From Rhodococcus_G sp042879035 (lineage in GTDB: Bacteria; Actinomycetota; Actinomycetes; Mycobacteriales; Mycobacteriaceae): DNA of 64,000 nt. Positions 1 to 8,147 of this stretch are shown here, piece by piece. A program made the translations under genes and the position numbers. The notes below the pieces were generated by a model. The model saw nothing but the letters and a program-made list of their open reading frames with translations. It was not told the DNA's origin and ran no database searches. The stretch's first letter is position 1, and the number at the start of each line of letters is the position of its first letter. The stretch is from assembly GCF_042879035.1 (NCBI RefSeq), contig NZ_JBIAOU010000005.1:124001-188000 (forward strand). Direction: 5' to 3'.

Positions 1-13
1 CATGAGGCACACG

Positions 14-691
14 ATGACGGACAAGTCCGTGATCTTGGGACGGCCGTCCGGCCGCAACGCCGGCGCCGCCTCACGGACGTCAGGCCCCACACACGGCAAC
101 CTGTCCGAGCAGGAGATCGTGGAGGCGGCGCTGCGCGTCATCCACCAGGACGGCCTCGACAAACTGTCGATGCGCAGGCTCTCACGGGAACTCGGCGTGT
201 CGGCGATGGCGCCGTACTACTACGTCTCCGACAAGGAGGAGCTGCTCGACCTGGTCGCGACGGCGGCGCTGGACGGCGTGACCGCCCCGGCACCCGGCCC
301 CGAGTGGACCGAGCGGCTGCGCACCCTGATCGACCAGATCGACCAGAGACTGTCCACGTACCCGGGGCTCGGCGAGGTGCTGCTCGACCAGATGCTGCGC
401 AGGCAGCGCCACCTCGTCGCACTCGTGATGGACATCCTCTTCGAGGCCGGGTTCGACGACCGCAACGTCTTCTGCGCCTACTCGACGATCCACACCTACC
501 TGTACGGCCGCAGCAGCGTCTCCACCCAGGACCCCGCGGTTCCCGACCGCGCGACACTGCCCGACGTCGTCGCGCGCGCGACCGTCCATCTCGACGAGGT
601 GCACGGCCGCGACATCTACCGCTTCGGGGTCGACACGCTCATCGCGGGACTCCGGGCCCAGCTCGAACGGCAGAAGCAGGCCTCGACCTGA
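14..691 (+). CDS. TetR/AcrR family transcriptional regulator
   Basis: A DNA-binding repressor-type protein of 225 residues. The N-terminal helix-turn-helix is clear (a segment reading LSMRRLSRELGVSAMAPYYY near residues 50-70), followed by an all-helical ligand-binding domain with a TetR_C-like pattern. I chose the ATG at 14 because GAGG at 4-7 is well placed before it; the ATG at 2 in the same frame would add four residues, and the true start could even lie before the window. It lies directly upstream of kshB on the same strand, but a KstR-like operator separates the two, so co-regulation is possible rather than shown. The ligand is unknown. Confidence 0.85.
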   Translation: MTDKSVILGRPSGRNAGAASRTSGPTHGNLSEQEIVEAALRVIHQDGLDKLSMRRLSRELGVSAMAPYYYVSDKEELLDLVATAALDGVTAPAPGPEWTERLRTLIDQIDQRLSTYPGLGEVLLDQMLRRQRHLVALVMDILFEAGFDDRNVFCAYSTIHTYLYGRSSVSTQDPAVPDRATLPDVVARATVHLDEVHGRDIYRFGVDTLIAGLRAQLERQKQAST

Positions 692-779
692 GCCGTCGCG
701 GCCCGTGTCCCGATTATCGGGAACGCGGGCGGACAACTTACGATCCAGCTGCTTCGATGGTGTCTGCTAGTCTGAAAAC

Positions 780-793
780 TAGAACACGTTACA
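780..793. promoter_or_regulatory. KstR-type operator upstream of kshB
   Basis: TAGAACACGTTACA matches every fixed position of the KstR consensus TNNAACNNGTTNNA. KstR is the TetR-family repressor of cholesterol catabolism genes in Rhodococcus and Mycobacterium and is released by steroid-derived CoA thioesters. The site lies 60 bp before the kshB start codon, in the expected promoter position. The match is seen directly; binding by KstR is inferred from the motif and from the identity of the gene behind it. Confidence 0.75.
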
Positions 794-853
794 GAACGTG
801 CCGTCCTGCGGCACCACACCCTGCACCCGCAGAGCTCGAGAGGATCCACCGCG

Positions 854-1909
854 ATGACCACTGTTGACGTGCCGCACAGCTCCAGGTCGGTCGTGCTCAC
901 CGTGTCGGGCGTCGTCGAGGAAACCGCGGACGCACGCTCGCTGGTGTTCGCCGTCCCGGCTGAGCTGCGCAGCCGGTTCGACTACAAGCCCGGCCAGTTC
1001 CTCACCCTGCGCATCCCCAGCGACCGGACCGGATCCGTCGCACGCTGCTACTCGCTCGCGAGCTCGCCGTTCGGCGACGGCGACCCCAAGGTCACCGTCA
1101 AGCGCACCGTGGACGGCTACGGCTCCAACTGGCTGTGCGACAACGTCGAGGTCGGCGACACCATCGAGGTGCTGCCCCCCTCGGGTGTCTTCACCCCGAA
1201 GTCCCTCGACCACGACTTCCTGCTCTGGGGCGCCGGCAGCGGCATCACCCCGGTCATCTCCATCCTCAAGTCCGCCCTCACCCAGGGCACCGGCAAGGTC
1301 GTGCTGATCTACGCCAACCGAGACGAGAACTCGGTGATCTTCCGCGACGAACTGCGCGAACTCGCCGCCCAGTACCCGACGCGGCTGACCGTCACGCACT
1401 GGCTCGAATCGCTGCAGGGCCTGCCGACACCCGACCAGTTCGCCACCCTCGCGGCACCGTTTTCCGCCTTCGAATCGTTCATGTGCGGACCCGGGCCCTT
1501 CATGGACACCGTGCACAAGGCCCTCGCCGAGGCCGGGGTGCCGCGCAACCAGGTCCACGCCGAGGTGTTCAACTCGCTTGCCGGCGACCCCTTCCAGGAC
1601 GTCGCGCCCGCGGAGGTCACCGAGGAGGAGGCCGCGGACGCCGCGACCGTCGCCGTCACCCTCGACGGCGAGACCCACGAGCTGACCTGGCCGCGCAAGC
1701 AGACCCTGGTCGACATCATGCTCGCCAAGGGCCTGGACGTGCCCTACTCCTGCCAGGAGGGCGAGTGCGGCTCCTGCGCCTGCACCGTCCTCGACGGCAA
1801 GGTCGAGATGGGCAACAGCGAGATCCTCGACCCCGAGGACATCGCCGCCGGCTACATCCTCGGCTGCCAGGCCCGTCCCCTCACCGACCGCGTGGAGATC
1901 GAGTTCTAG
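854..1909 (+). CDS. kshB: 3-ketosteroid 9-alpha-hydroxylase reductase component KshB
   Basis: This 351-residue flavin/iron-sulfur reductase passes electrons from NADH to the KshA oxygenase, which hydroxylates the steroid nucleus at C9 and leads to ring opening. The sequence shows an N-terminal ferredoxin-reductase FAD domain (FDYKPGQFLTLRIP, then ARCYSLASSP), a central NAD-binding domain, and a C-terminal plant-type [2Fe-2S] domain with the cysteine pattern CQEGECGSCAC followed by a distal cysteine in GYILGCQARP. Length and domain order fit KshB/Hmp-type proteins. The KstR-type operator upstream supports a steroid role over a generic phenylacetate- or ring-hydroxylase reductase. KshA is not in the window. 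Confidence 0.88.
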   Translation: MTTVDVPHSSRSVVLTVSGVVEETADARSLVFAVPAELRSRFDYKPGQFLTLRIPSDRTGSVARCYSLASSPFGDGDPKVTVKRTVDGYGSNWLCDNVEVGDTIEVLPPSGVFTPKSLDHDFLLWGAGSGITPVISILKSALTQGTGKVVLIYANRDENSVIFRDELRELAAQYPTRLTVTHWLESLQGLPTPDQFATLAAPFSAFESFMCGPGPFMDTVHKALAEAGVPRNQVHAEVFNSLAGDPFQDVAPAEVTEEEAADAATVAVTLDGETHELTWPRKQTLVDIMLAKGLDVPYSCQEGECGSCACTVLDGKVEMGNSEILDPEDIAAGYILGCQARPLTDRVEIEF

Positions 1910-2690
1910 GCGCTTCGCGCAGTGGTGCACTTTCGGAGGTCGGCGCGTCCGAAAATGCACCAGTGCGGCGGAGCCGCCGGTAGCGGGCGCGGGCGTCCGG
2001 GTCGAGGTGCTCGGTCGCGTAGCTCAACGCGGTGGCTCCCATGTCCGAGGCGTACTCGTCGAGGAAGCCGGTGAGCAGCGCGCGGTCGACCCGCTTGCCG
2101 ACCTCGCGCAGCATCCAGCCGACCGCCTTCTGGGTGAGGTCGCGGCGGTCGTCGAGCACGCGCGGCGCGAGCTCGAGCGTGGTCGAGGCGTCGCCGCGCC
2201 GGATGAACCCGAACGTCGTCAGCAATGCCACCCGCCGCCGCCACAGGTCCTCGTCGGCGCCGAGGTCGAACACCAGCCGACGCGGCCGGTCGTACAACCA
2301 CCCGCCGAGGATCCGCTCCGCCGAGGTGTCGACGAGGTCCCAGTTGTCGACCCGCCCGCGCAACACCGCGGCCAGGTAGAAGTCGGCGACACGCTCGCGT
2401 TCGACGTCGTCCCGGGTCCGCGCCGCGTCGGCCCGCTCGAACCGGCCGACGAGGATCAGCAGCGCGGCCAGCCGGTGCTCGTGGACCGCGCTGTCCAACA
2501 GCAGATCTATCTCGGGCAGCGAAAGGTCGACGAACTCCTTCGCGACCTGCCTCGTCGCGGGCACCCGGACACCGAGGAACACGTCGCCCTCGCCGTACTC
2601 CCCGGGACCGGTCTTGAAGAAGCGCTGCAGGTGCGCCGCGTCGTCGGGATCGGCGCGCTCGGCGAGCGCACGCATCACGTCCTGGTGCAT
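1881..2690 (-). CDS. AlkD-like DNA alkylation repair (HEAT-repeat) protein
   Basis: A 269-residue helical-repeat protein resembling the AlkD family, which excises positively charged alkylated bases using HEAT-like repeats. Family features include a segment like FFKTGPGEYGEGDVFLGVRVP near the N-terminus and the central VDNWDLVDTSA, where the W and D fit the family's conserved tract. I chose the ATG at 2690; the open frame continues to 2762 but that part is not family-like. The last about 30 residues run through a DNA hairpin (1923-1962) and overlap the 3' end of kshB by 29 bp on the opposite strand, so the C-terminal tail looks like an extension past the real fold. Confidence 0.8.
   Translation of the reverse strand: MHQDVMRALAERADPDDAAHLQRFFKTGPGEYGEGDVFLGVRVPATRQVAKEFVDLSLPEIDLLLDSAVHEHRLAALLILVGRFERADAARTRDDVERERVADFYLAAVLRGRVDNWDLVDTSAERILGGWLYDRPRRLVFDLGADEDLWRRRVALLTTFGFIRRGDASTTLELAPRVLDDRRDLTQKAVGWMLREVGKRVDRALLTGFLDEYASDMGATALSYATEHLDPDARARYRRLRRTGAFSDAPTSESAPLREAPRTRSPRGR
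1923..1962. terminator. Long hairpin at the convergent kshB / AlkD-like gene ends
   Basis: TGGTGCACTTTCGG (1923-1936) pairs with CCGAAAATGCACCA (1949-1962): 13 of 14 pairs with one C-A mismatch and a 12-nt loop. It sits 14 bp after the kshB stop, so it could end kshB transcription, but there is no T-run and it lies inside the opposite reading frame. It could also be a dispersed palindromic repeat (REP-like); copy number elsewhere cannot be seen here. Confidence 0.5.
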
Positions 2691-2745
2691 GGATCCGACC
2701 CTGCCACGCGGCGGGAAAATCTGCCGCTTCACCTGCCGGAACACT

Positions 2746-2763
2746 ATTGATCGGCCGGTCAAT
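2746..2763. promoter_or_regulatory. Palindromic operator candidate upstream of the SPW-TetR pair
   Basis: ATTGATCGGCCGGTCAAT is palindromic at 16 of 18 positions and resembles common TetR-family operators of the TTGACC-GGTCAA type. It lies 65 bp before the SPW-repeat gene, which is followed by a TetR gene on the same strand, so autoregulation of that pair is the simplest reading. The palindrome is seen; the protein binding it is inferred. Confidence 0.45.
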
Positions 2764-2828
2764 CAGAGCTATACCGGAGGTGTCGGCAAAACCGACATCA
2801 TCGACAACTCCGGCATAGGAGGCTGGAA

Positions 2829-3200
2829 ATGAACGAAGGTATGCGCCGGTGGCAGGACTGGGCCGCCGTGGTGATCGGCGCCGTCGTCGCGCTGTCGCCC
2901 CTCTGGGTCGACACCAACAACGCGGCAATGTGGTCGATGATCGTTCTCGGTGTTCTCGTCGCCGTCACCGGCCTCGCCAACATGATGTCCCCGGCAACGG
3001 AGATGGTCGTGTGGGCCATGGGCGTACTCGGCGTGCTGATGTTCATCGCCCCCTGGGTCATGGGCTACGCCGACATGGCGGGAGCCGCGTGGACGTCCTG
3101 GATCGGCGGTGTCCTGACGGTGCTGACAGCGTTCGTGGCACTGCCCGAGGGCTCGCGGTTCCACATCGGCCACGGCGGCGGACTGGCCACTCACCACTGA
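2829..3200 (+). CDS. SPW-repeat membrane protein
   Basis: A 123-residue integral membrane protein with four hydrophobic segments and two copies of the SPW-type signature: LSPLWVD near residue 23 and IAPWVMGY near residue 76, each at the end of a membrane helix. An excellent ribosome site AGGAGG at 2817-2822 precedes the ATG. The SPW family has no settled function. The TetR gene 64 bp downstream on the same strand and the palindrome upstream suggest a small regulated membrane unit. Confidence 0.8.
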   Translation: MNEGMRRWQDWAAVVIGAVVALSPLWVDTNNAAMWSMIVLGVLVAVTGLANMMSPATEMVVWAMGVLGVLMFIAPWVMGYADMAGAAWTSWIGGVLTVLTAFVALPEGSRFHIGHGGGLATHH

Positions 3201-3264
3201 GCCCGGACATCGGTGAACTTTCGACCCGGGGCGGGTCACCGCCCCGGAGGAGGAGGTGTTCGCC

Positions 3265-3867
3265 ATGCCGGCGCGACACCGACGCCGAACGTCCGGCGCT
3301 GACGGTGAGTCCCGGAAACGGATCCTCGACGCCGCCGAGGATCTCTTCGCCGCGAGGGGGTTCGACGCCACCCCGACCGCCGCGATCGCGACGCGGGCCG
3401 AAGTACCGAAAGGACTTGTCTTCTACTACTTTCCGACCAAGGAGTCGATTCTCACCACCCTGATCGCCGAACGTCCGTCCACCGAACCCCTCGACGACGT
3501 GGCCGGGCTCGCAGTCACGGGCGAACCGGCGACGGCACTGGTCAATCTCGACGCCGCTCTCGACCGGGGCGGCCGGCGCGCGATGCGGACGATCCTGTGG
3601 CGCGAGGCCGACACCCACCCCGCCGCCCGCGAACACCTGCGGACACTGCGCGCCTACCTGCAGAACGTCACCGTCGAGGTGCTGCGGGCGAGCGCTCCCC
3701 TGACCGCGCCCGCACGTGTCCTGGACTCGTGCGCCACCGCGTGGGTGGCTGCCATGCTGTCGGCCGCCCACATCGACCGGTTCCGCGAACGCGACGACCG
3801 GATCGAGGACCTACGCGGTGTCGCGCGGGTCGTGACCGCGGGCCTCGGCGCGCTGTCGACGCCGTGA
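3265..3867 (+). CDS. TetR/AcrR family transcriptional regulator
   Basis: A 200-residue regulator with the typical N-terminal helix-turn-helix: RKRILDAAEDLFAARGF, then a recognition region ending KGLVFYYFPTKESIL. The C-terminal ligand domain is not assignable. The run GGAGGAGGAG at 3246-3255 fits the ATG at 3265 best; a GTG at 3256 in the same frame overlaps the Shine-Dalgarno and is less likely. It follows the SPW-repeat gene and is convergent with the racemase gene, whose stop lies 1 bp away. It probably controls its own operon through the palindrome at 2746-2763. Confidence 0.85.
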   Translation: MPARHRRRTSGADGESRKRILDAAEDLFAARGFDATPTAAIATRAEVPKGLVFYYFPTKESILTTLIAERPSTEPLDDVAGLAVTGEPATALVNLDAALDRGGRRAMRTILWREADTHPAAREHLRTLRAYLQNVTVEVLRASAPLTAPARVLDSCATAWVAAMLSAAHIDRFRERDDRIEDLRGVARVVTAGLGALSTP

Positions 3868-3868
3868 C

Positions 3869-4633
3869 CTACCTCGCGGGCGCGGCGAGTTCCCGGCCGG
3901 CCCGGTACGACAGCGCACTCGCCGGTAACCCGCCGGGGCGGCCGCTGAGCAGCACCGAGACCGACCCACTCCCCCGCAGTTCGCGGCCGAGTCGGTCGAT
4001 CCGGCGCAGGGTCTGGGCCGCGACCGCCGGTGCGCTGTCGAACAGCGTCACCCCGGCGGGCAGCCTCGCCGTGATCTCGTCGGCGACGAGCGGATAGTGC
4101 GTGCAGCCGAGGACCACCGCGTCACAGTCCCCCGGGGTACCCGCGACGGCGGCGTCGATCGCGGCGCGGACCGACTCGGCGTCCCCGACGTCGATGGCGT
4201 CGGCCAGACCGTGGCACGCGACCCCGACGACGTCGGCTCCGTTGCCGAACCGGGCGATCAGATCCGCCTGGTACGCACTCGCAGTCGTGGCGGCGGTCGC
4301 CCAGATCGCGACCGACCGGGACGCCGCGGCCGCGGGCTTGATCGCCGGCACGGTCCCGATCACCGGGATCGCGTCCCCGAGGTGGGCCCGCACCTCGTCC
4401 AGCGCGGTGACGCTGGCGGTGTTGCACGGCAACACGACCACCTCGGCCCCCAGTCCGACAACACGGTCCACCGCGGCGAGCACCCGGTCCGTCACCCACT
4501 CCGCCGGTTTCGGGCCCCAGGGGGCGCCATCCGGGTCCAGCGACAACAGCAGGTCGAGTTCGGGTCGCAGCCGGCGCAGCCACGCCGACGTGGGCAGCAG
4601 GCCGAGGCCGGAGTCGATCAGCGCGACGGTCAC
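3869..4633 (-). CDS. Glutamate racemase (MurI) / Asp-Glu racemase family protein
   Basis: Cofactor-independent amino acid racemase of 254 residues; MurI makes D-glutamate for peptidoglycan. Both catalytic cysteines are visible: the first in VVVLPCNTAS and the second in VVLGCTHYPL. The N-terminal IDSGLG and the GPKP element also fit. The usual DSGVGG loop reads DSGLGL here and the Y of the HAPYG-type stretch is W (GAPWGPKP), so it is a divergent member and may be a second copy or have another substrate. I chose the GTG at 4633, which gives the standard N-terminus; a TTG at 4726 would add 31 residues unlike the family. Confidence 0.75.
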   Translation of the reverse strand: MTVALIDSGLGLLPTSAWLRRLRPELDLLLSLDPDGAPWGPKPAEWVTDRVLAAVDRVVGLGAEVVVLPCNTASVTALDEVRAHLGDAIPVIGTVPAIKPAAAASRSVAIWATAATTASAYQADLIARFGNGADVVGVACHGLADAIDVGDAESVRAAIDAAVAGTPGDCDAVVLGCTHYPLVADEITARLPAGVTLFDSAPAVAAQTLRRIDRLGRELRGSGSVSVLLSGRPGGLPASALSYRAGRELAAPAR

Positions 4634-4777
4634 CGGGACGCCCCGGTTCCGGTGGCAGCGGTCATCGGTGCGCCCGCGAGGTCCGAACCGTCCACCACCA
4701 CTCCGTCCGTTCGCCGAGTCCCACAACCCGTCGAGGATATCGAGCAGCGACCGACGACCGCGGGACGGGGCCGCCGG

Positions 4778-5875
4778 TCACCGACGCAACAGCACGCACC
4801 CCGCGGCCGTCGGGCCGGCGAGACCGACGACGGCGACCCGCCGCGGTCCGGGCAGCTGCGACGCGCCGGCCTCGCCGCGCACCTGCTGCACCGCCTCGAC
4901 CATCAGGTCCAGGTCCGGACGCCGTCCCAGCCCGAGGTGCCCACCGTGCGGGTTCACCGGCACGGGCCCGTCGCGGGAGATGCGCCTGCCGGTCGCCACG
5001 AATCCCCCCGCCAGTCCCGGCCCGCAGAAACCGAACGCCTCCAACCACGGCAACACCGCGGACGCGTACTCGTCGCCCAGCAACACCACGTCGACGTCCC
5101 GATCGGTGTGGCCGGACCGGGCCAGCAGACCGGCACCCGCGCGCTCGACCGGACCATCGGACCGGGCCGATTCCTGCTCCCACAGCGGGCTGACGGCGTA
5201 GGCGGCGCCGACGCCCGCGATCTCGATCGACCGGCCCCGGTCGTCGGTGACCTCCGGAGCACCGAGCACGACCGCCGCCGCGCCGCCCGCCTGCGCGGCG
5301 CGGTCGTACACGCACAGCGGGTCGGCCACCATCGGCGCGGTCAGGTAGTCCCGCAACCGAAGTCCGCCTCCGGTGTTGGCGGACGCGACCAGCGCGATCT
5401 GCGCCAGTTCCGCACGGGTCAGGCCGTATCGCTCGGTGTAGGCGCGCGCGGCGAGGGCCGCGACGACGACGCCGTCGTCCGCGCCGTACGGGGCGTGCCA
5501 GCTCGCCCGGCCGCCCACGGGGGCCGCCGGTCCGAACCGGCCGGGCCGACGCGTTCGGGGCGCCGCTCGGAACGCCTCGACACACACCAGGTGCCGGACC
5601 CGGCCCGCGGCCACCACGTCCACCGCACCGACGAGCGCCGCACCCACGGCTTCCCGGTCCGATTCGTCCACGCGCCAGCTCAATTCGAAACCGAGCGCGT
5701 CGGCCACGTCGACCGCGGAGGGTCCGCTGGCGAGGACGCCGTCGACCTCGGAACCCGGCACGCCCGCGTCCCGGAGCGCGGCCCGTACCGCGGCCACGGC
5801 CGCCTCGAGCACCCCCGCGTCCCGGACCGGCGTTCTCGCGACACCGGTGACCTCGACCCTCCGGCCGCCGCTCAC
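4778..5875 (-). CDS. Thiolase-fold (SCP2/lipid-transfer-like) protein
   Basis: A 365-residue protein with thiolase-superfamily architecture. The C-terminal motif NPHGGHLG matches the conserved NPxGG(H) loop, and GADDGVVVAALAARAYTERYG matches the helix seen in lipid-transfer/thiolase-like proteins. I do not see a clear nucleophilic cysteine motif, which resembles Ltp-type aldolases or non-catalytic partners rather than true thiolases. The GTG start at 5875 overlaps the stop of the DUF35 gene by 4 bp (GTGA). Thiolase-like/DUF35 pairs are typical of acyl-CoA side-chain degradation. The substrate is not determinable from sequence. Confidence 0.7.
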   Translation of the reverse strand: MSGGRRVEVTGVARTPVRDAGVLEAAVAAVRAALRDAGVPGSEVDGVLASGPSAVDVADALGFELSWRVDESDREAVGAALVGAVDVVAAGRVRHLVCVEAFRAAPRTRRPGRFGPAAPVGGRASWHAPYGADDGVVVAALAARAYTERYGLTRAELAQIALVASANTGGGLRLRDYLTAPMVADPLCVYDRAAQAGGAAAVVLGAPEVTDDRGRSIEIAGVGAAYAVSPLWEQESARSDGPVERAGAGLLARSGHTDRDVDVVLLGDEYASAVLPWLEAFGFCGPGLAGGFVATGRRISRDGPVPVNPHGGHLGLGRRPDLDLMVEAVQQVRGEAGASQLPGPRRVAVVGLAGPTAAGCVLLRR

Positions 5876-6312
5876 GAGACCGCCTCGATCCGGTCGTCGA
5901 ACAGGTCGGACTCCTCGATCTCCGCCAGCGGCAACCAGATCCGGTCGTCGATCTGTTCGAACACCAGGCACACCGGCGCCCCGACCCGCAGATCGTCGGG
6001 CCCGGCCTCGACCAGTCCGAGCAGCAGCCGCACGCCCTCCTCGAGATTCACCACCCCGACGAGGTTCGGCGGTGTGGACGCCGACCCGACCGGCTCGTCG
6101 ACCCTGGACCACGACACCAGGACACCCTTCCCGGTGACCGGCTCGAACGCCAGGTCGGTGCACCAGCAGTACCGACAGCACGGCGAGGGCGGGAAGGACC
6201 ACCGGCGGCAGCGCAGGCAACGCTGCACCGACAGCATCCCGGACCCGCCCGACGTCCAGTGCGTCGCGGTCAGTTCCGTCAGTTCGGGGAGCGCACGCCG
6301 ACCGTGCACCAT
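5872..6312 (-). CDS. DUF35 / OB-fold zinc-ribbon protein (acyl-CoA binding)
   Basis: A 146-residue protein with an N-terminal zinc ribbon (CLRC at about residues 32-35, then further CxxC-like pairs near residues 45-51) and a C-terminal OB-fold with GKGVLVSWSRVD and the usual VGVVNLEEG strand. DUF35 proteins partner with thiolase-fold enzymes, for example the DUF35 part of ChsH2, which supports the aldolase Ltp2 in cholesterol side-chain breakdown. It is first in a two-gene unit and overlaps the thiolase-like gene by 4 bp, so the two products probably form a complex. Confidence 0.8.
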   Translation of the reverse strand: MVHGRRALPELTELTATHWTSGGSGMLSVQRCLRCRRWSFPPSPCCRYCWCTDLAFEPVTGKGVLVSWSRVDEPVGSASTPPNLVGVVNLEEGVRLLLGLVEAGPDDLRVGAPVCLVFEQIDDRIWLPLAEIEESDLFDDRIEAVS

Positions 6313-6362
6313 GCGTTCACGGTAGCCGCCCGGACGCCCCGCGGAGGCGGGTTCGGCAGGCC

Positions 6363-7565
6363 CTAGACGCGAGCGGCCTCGAGGACCTCGTCGATCGGGA
6401 CCTCGCCCGCGACCTTCGCCCGCAGCTTCATCACCTGACCGGCGACACCGCAGCCGACCACGGCCGCCAGACGCCCGTCACGCTCGTAGAGGGCGAGGAA
6501 CTTGCGGCCGTCGTCCCGGACAACGTGCACGGTGTCGGTGTGCGACGGCTCACCGAGCGCCTGGATCTTCACGTCGTACTGGTCGCTCCAGAAGTACGCC
6601 ACCTGTGCCGGCGCATCGGGTGCGGCGCCGACGACCAGCGTGTGCGCGAGCACCTTCGCCTGCTCGCCGACACTGCTCCAGTGCTCGACCCGGCGCTGCT
6701 CGCCACCGGACTGCCGCCACGCGGCGACGTCGCCGACCACCCACACGTTCGGGTCGCTGGTGCGACCGGTCTCGTCGGCCAGCACACCACCGCCCGCCGT
6801 GCGCTCGGCGAGGGCGACCGCGGAACCGTCCAGCCATCCGGTGACCGGGTTCGAGCCGATTCCGACGACGACCAGGTCCACCGCCAGCTCGGAGCCGTCG
6901 GCGAGGACCGCGCCGGTCACCCGGCCGTCCCCGACCAGTGCGGTCAGCCCGACACCGGTGCGCACGTCGACGCCCTCGTCGGTGTGCAGCCGCGCGACCA
7001 GGGCGCCGACCTGCTGGCCCAGCACCGACGCCAGCGGGGTCGGCTGCGGCTCGATCAGGACCACGTCCAGGCCGCGGGCGCGCATGCTCGCGGCAACCTC
7101 GCAGCCGATGAACCCGGCGCCGACGACCAGGGCGGTGCGACCGGGAACCAGGTCCTCACGTAGCTTCCGCGCGTCCTCGAGCGTCCGCACCACGTGTACG
7201 CCGTCGAGCTCGGGCAGGCCGGGGATCCGGCGAGGCGTCAGGCCCGTCGCGATCACGAGGTGGTCGTAGTCGATCGACGCGCCGTCCGCGAGGGTGACCG
7301 TGCGGGCCGCGGTGTCGAGCGCCGTGGCCGCGACACCGAGCCGCAGGTCCACACTGATCTCGTCGTAGTACTCGGCAGGCTTGAGGGTCACGTCGTCGGT
7401 TTCGCCGCGGACGACGTTCTTCGACAGCGGAGGCCGGTCGTAGGGCAGGTGCGTCTCCTCCCCGACCAGGGTGATCCCACCCTCGTAACCGGCCCGGCGA
7501 AGTTCCTCGGCGGTCCGCAGACCACCCAGACCAGCTCCCACGATCACGATCCGTCCGGAACTCAC
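6363..7565 (-). CDS. NAD(P)/FAD-dependent ferredoxin (rubredoxin) reductase
   Basis: A 400-residue flavoprotein of the BphA4/putidaredoxin-reductase type that moves electrons from NAD(P)H to a ferredoxin or rubredoxin serving P450s or ring hydroxylases. It has an N-terminal FAD Rossmann motif (IVIVGAGLGGLRTAEELR), the PYDRPPLSK motif, a second nucleotide motif (ALVVGAGFIGCEVAA near residue 150) and the FAD-closing VWVVGDVAAW near residue 275. The C-terminal reductase domain is complete. It stands alone, with no ferredoxin or oxygenase beside it, so its partner is unknown. Confidence 0.85.
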   Translation of the reverse strand: MSSGRIVIVGAGLGGLRTAEELRRAGYEGGITLVGEETHLPYDRPPLSKNVVRGETDDVTLKPAEYYDEISVDLRLGVAATALDTAARTVTLADGASIDYDHLVIATGLTPRRIPGLPELDGVHVVRTLEDARKLREDLVPGRTALVVGAGFIGCEVAASMRARGLDVVLIEPQPTPLASVLGQQVGALVARLHTDEGVDVRTGVGLTALVGDGRVTGAVLADGSELAVDLVVVGIGSNPVTGWLDGSAVALAERTAGGGVLADETGRTSDPNVWVVGDVAAWRQSGGEQRRVEHWSSVGEQAKVLAHTLVVGAAPDAPAQVAYFWSDQYDVKIQALGEPSHTDTVHVVRDDGRKFLALYERDGRLAAVVGCGVAGQVMKLRAKVAGEVPIDEVLEAARV

Positions 7566-7658
7566 CGTGCGATCACCCTCTCGATACTCACATCACGCGA
7601 CCACAACGGTCGTGACACAAGTCATATCAAACCAAGTCAAACTACAGTTGCGCCAGGG

Positions 7659-8147
7659 TCAGTGCGTCTCGAAGCCGGAGACCAGCCACGAATCGCCGAC
7701 CCGGGTCAGGCCCACCCGCGCGCCGACCGGCACCGACACCGGGGCAGGCGCCGCTTCCGTGCTGGTCACCTGGGTCAGGAAGACCAGCGCGTCGGCCCGG
7801 TCCCCGTCGAGGCGCGACACACCGGTCCCGGTGACGGACGCCGTGGAGGTGACCTTCCGGTCACGAGCCGTCGGGACGAGGATCTCGTCGGTGAGCGTCC
7901 CGTACCGCTCCCGGAAGTCGCCGGTCAACCGCTGCGCCGCCGCGTACTGGTCGGCGGCAACCGTCTCGGGCGTGTAGGTGAGCAGGGCGACGGCGGTGTC
8001 CGCCGCCGCCCGCGCCACCTCGTCGCGGGCCGCGTCGCTCACCTGCTCGGCAGCGCGGTCTGCCCGCACGAACAGCAGGGCGGCGAGCCCGGCCAGCACC
8101 ACCGCCAGGGCGGCGAGCAGCCACGTCAGCAGTCCCGACCGCCTCAC
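7659..8147 (-). CDS. Mce-associated membrane protein
   Basis: A 162-residue protein with one N-terminal membrane helix (about residues 5-27) and an extracytoplasmic domain of the Mce-associated (Mas) type: an AAADTAVALLTYTPE segment followed by the TGDFRERY motif common to these proteins. I chose the GTG at 8147, which overlaps the stop of the upstream gene by 4 bp (GTGA). It forms a pair with the next gene. Mas proteins usually follow mce operons and are thought to stabilise Mce transporters; this pair is not next to an mce operon. Confidence 0.75.
   Translation of the reverse strand: MRRSGLLTWLLAALAVVLAGLAALLFVRADRAAEQVSDAARDEVARAAADTAVALLTYTPETVAADQYAAAQRLTGDFRERYGTLTDEILVPTARDRKVTSTASVTGTGVSRLDGDRADALVFLTQVTSTEAAPAPVSVPVGARVGLTRVGDSWLVSGFETH

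Noticed and set aside
4097..6325. A 742-codon plus-strand frame
   Set aside because: It runs antisense to the racemase, thiolase-like and DUF35 genes, which have clear family motifs.
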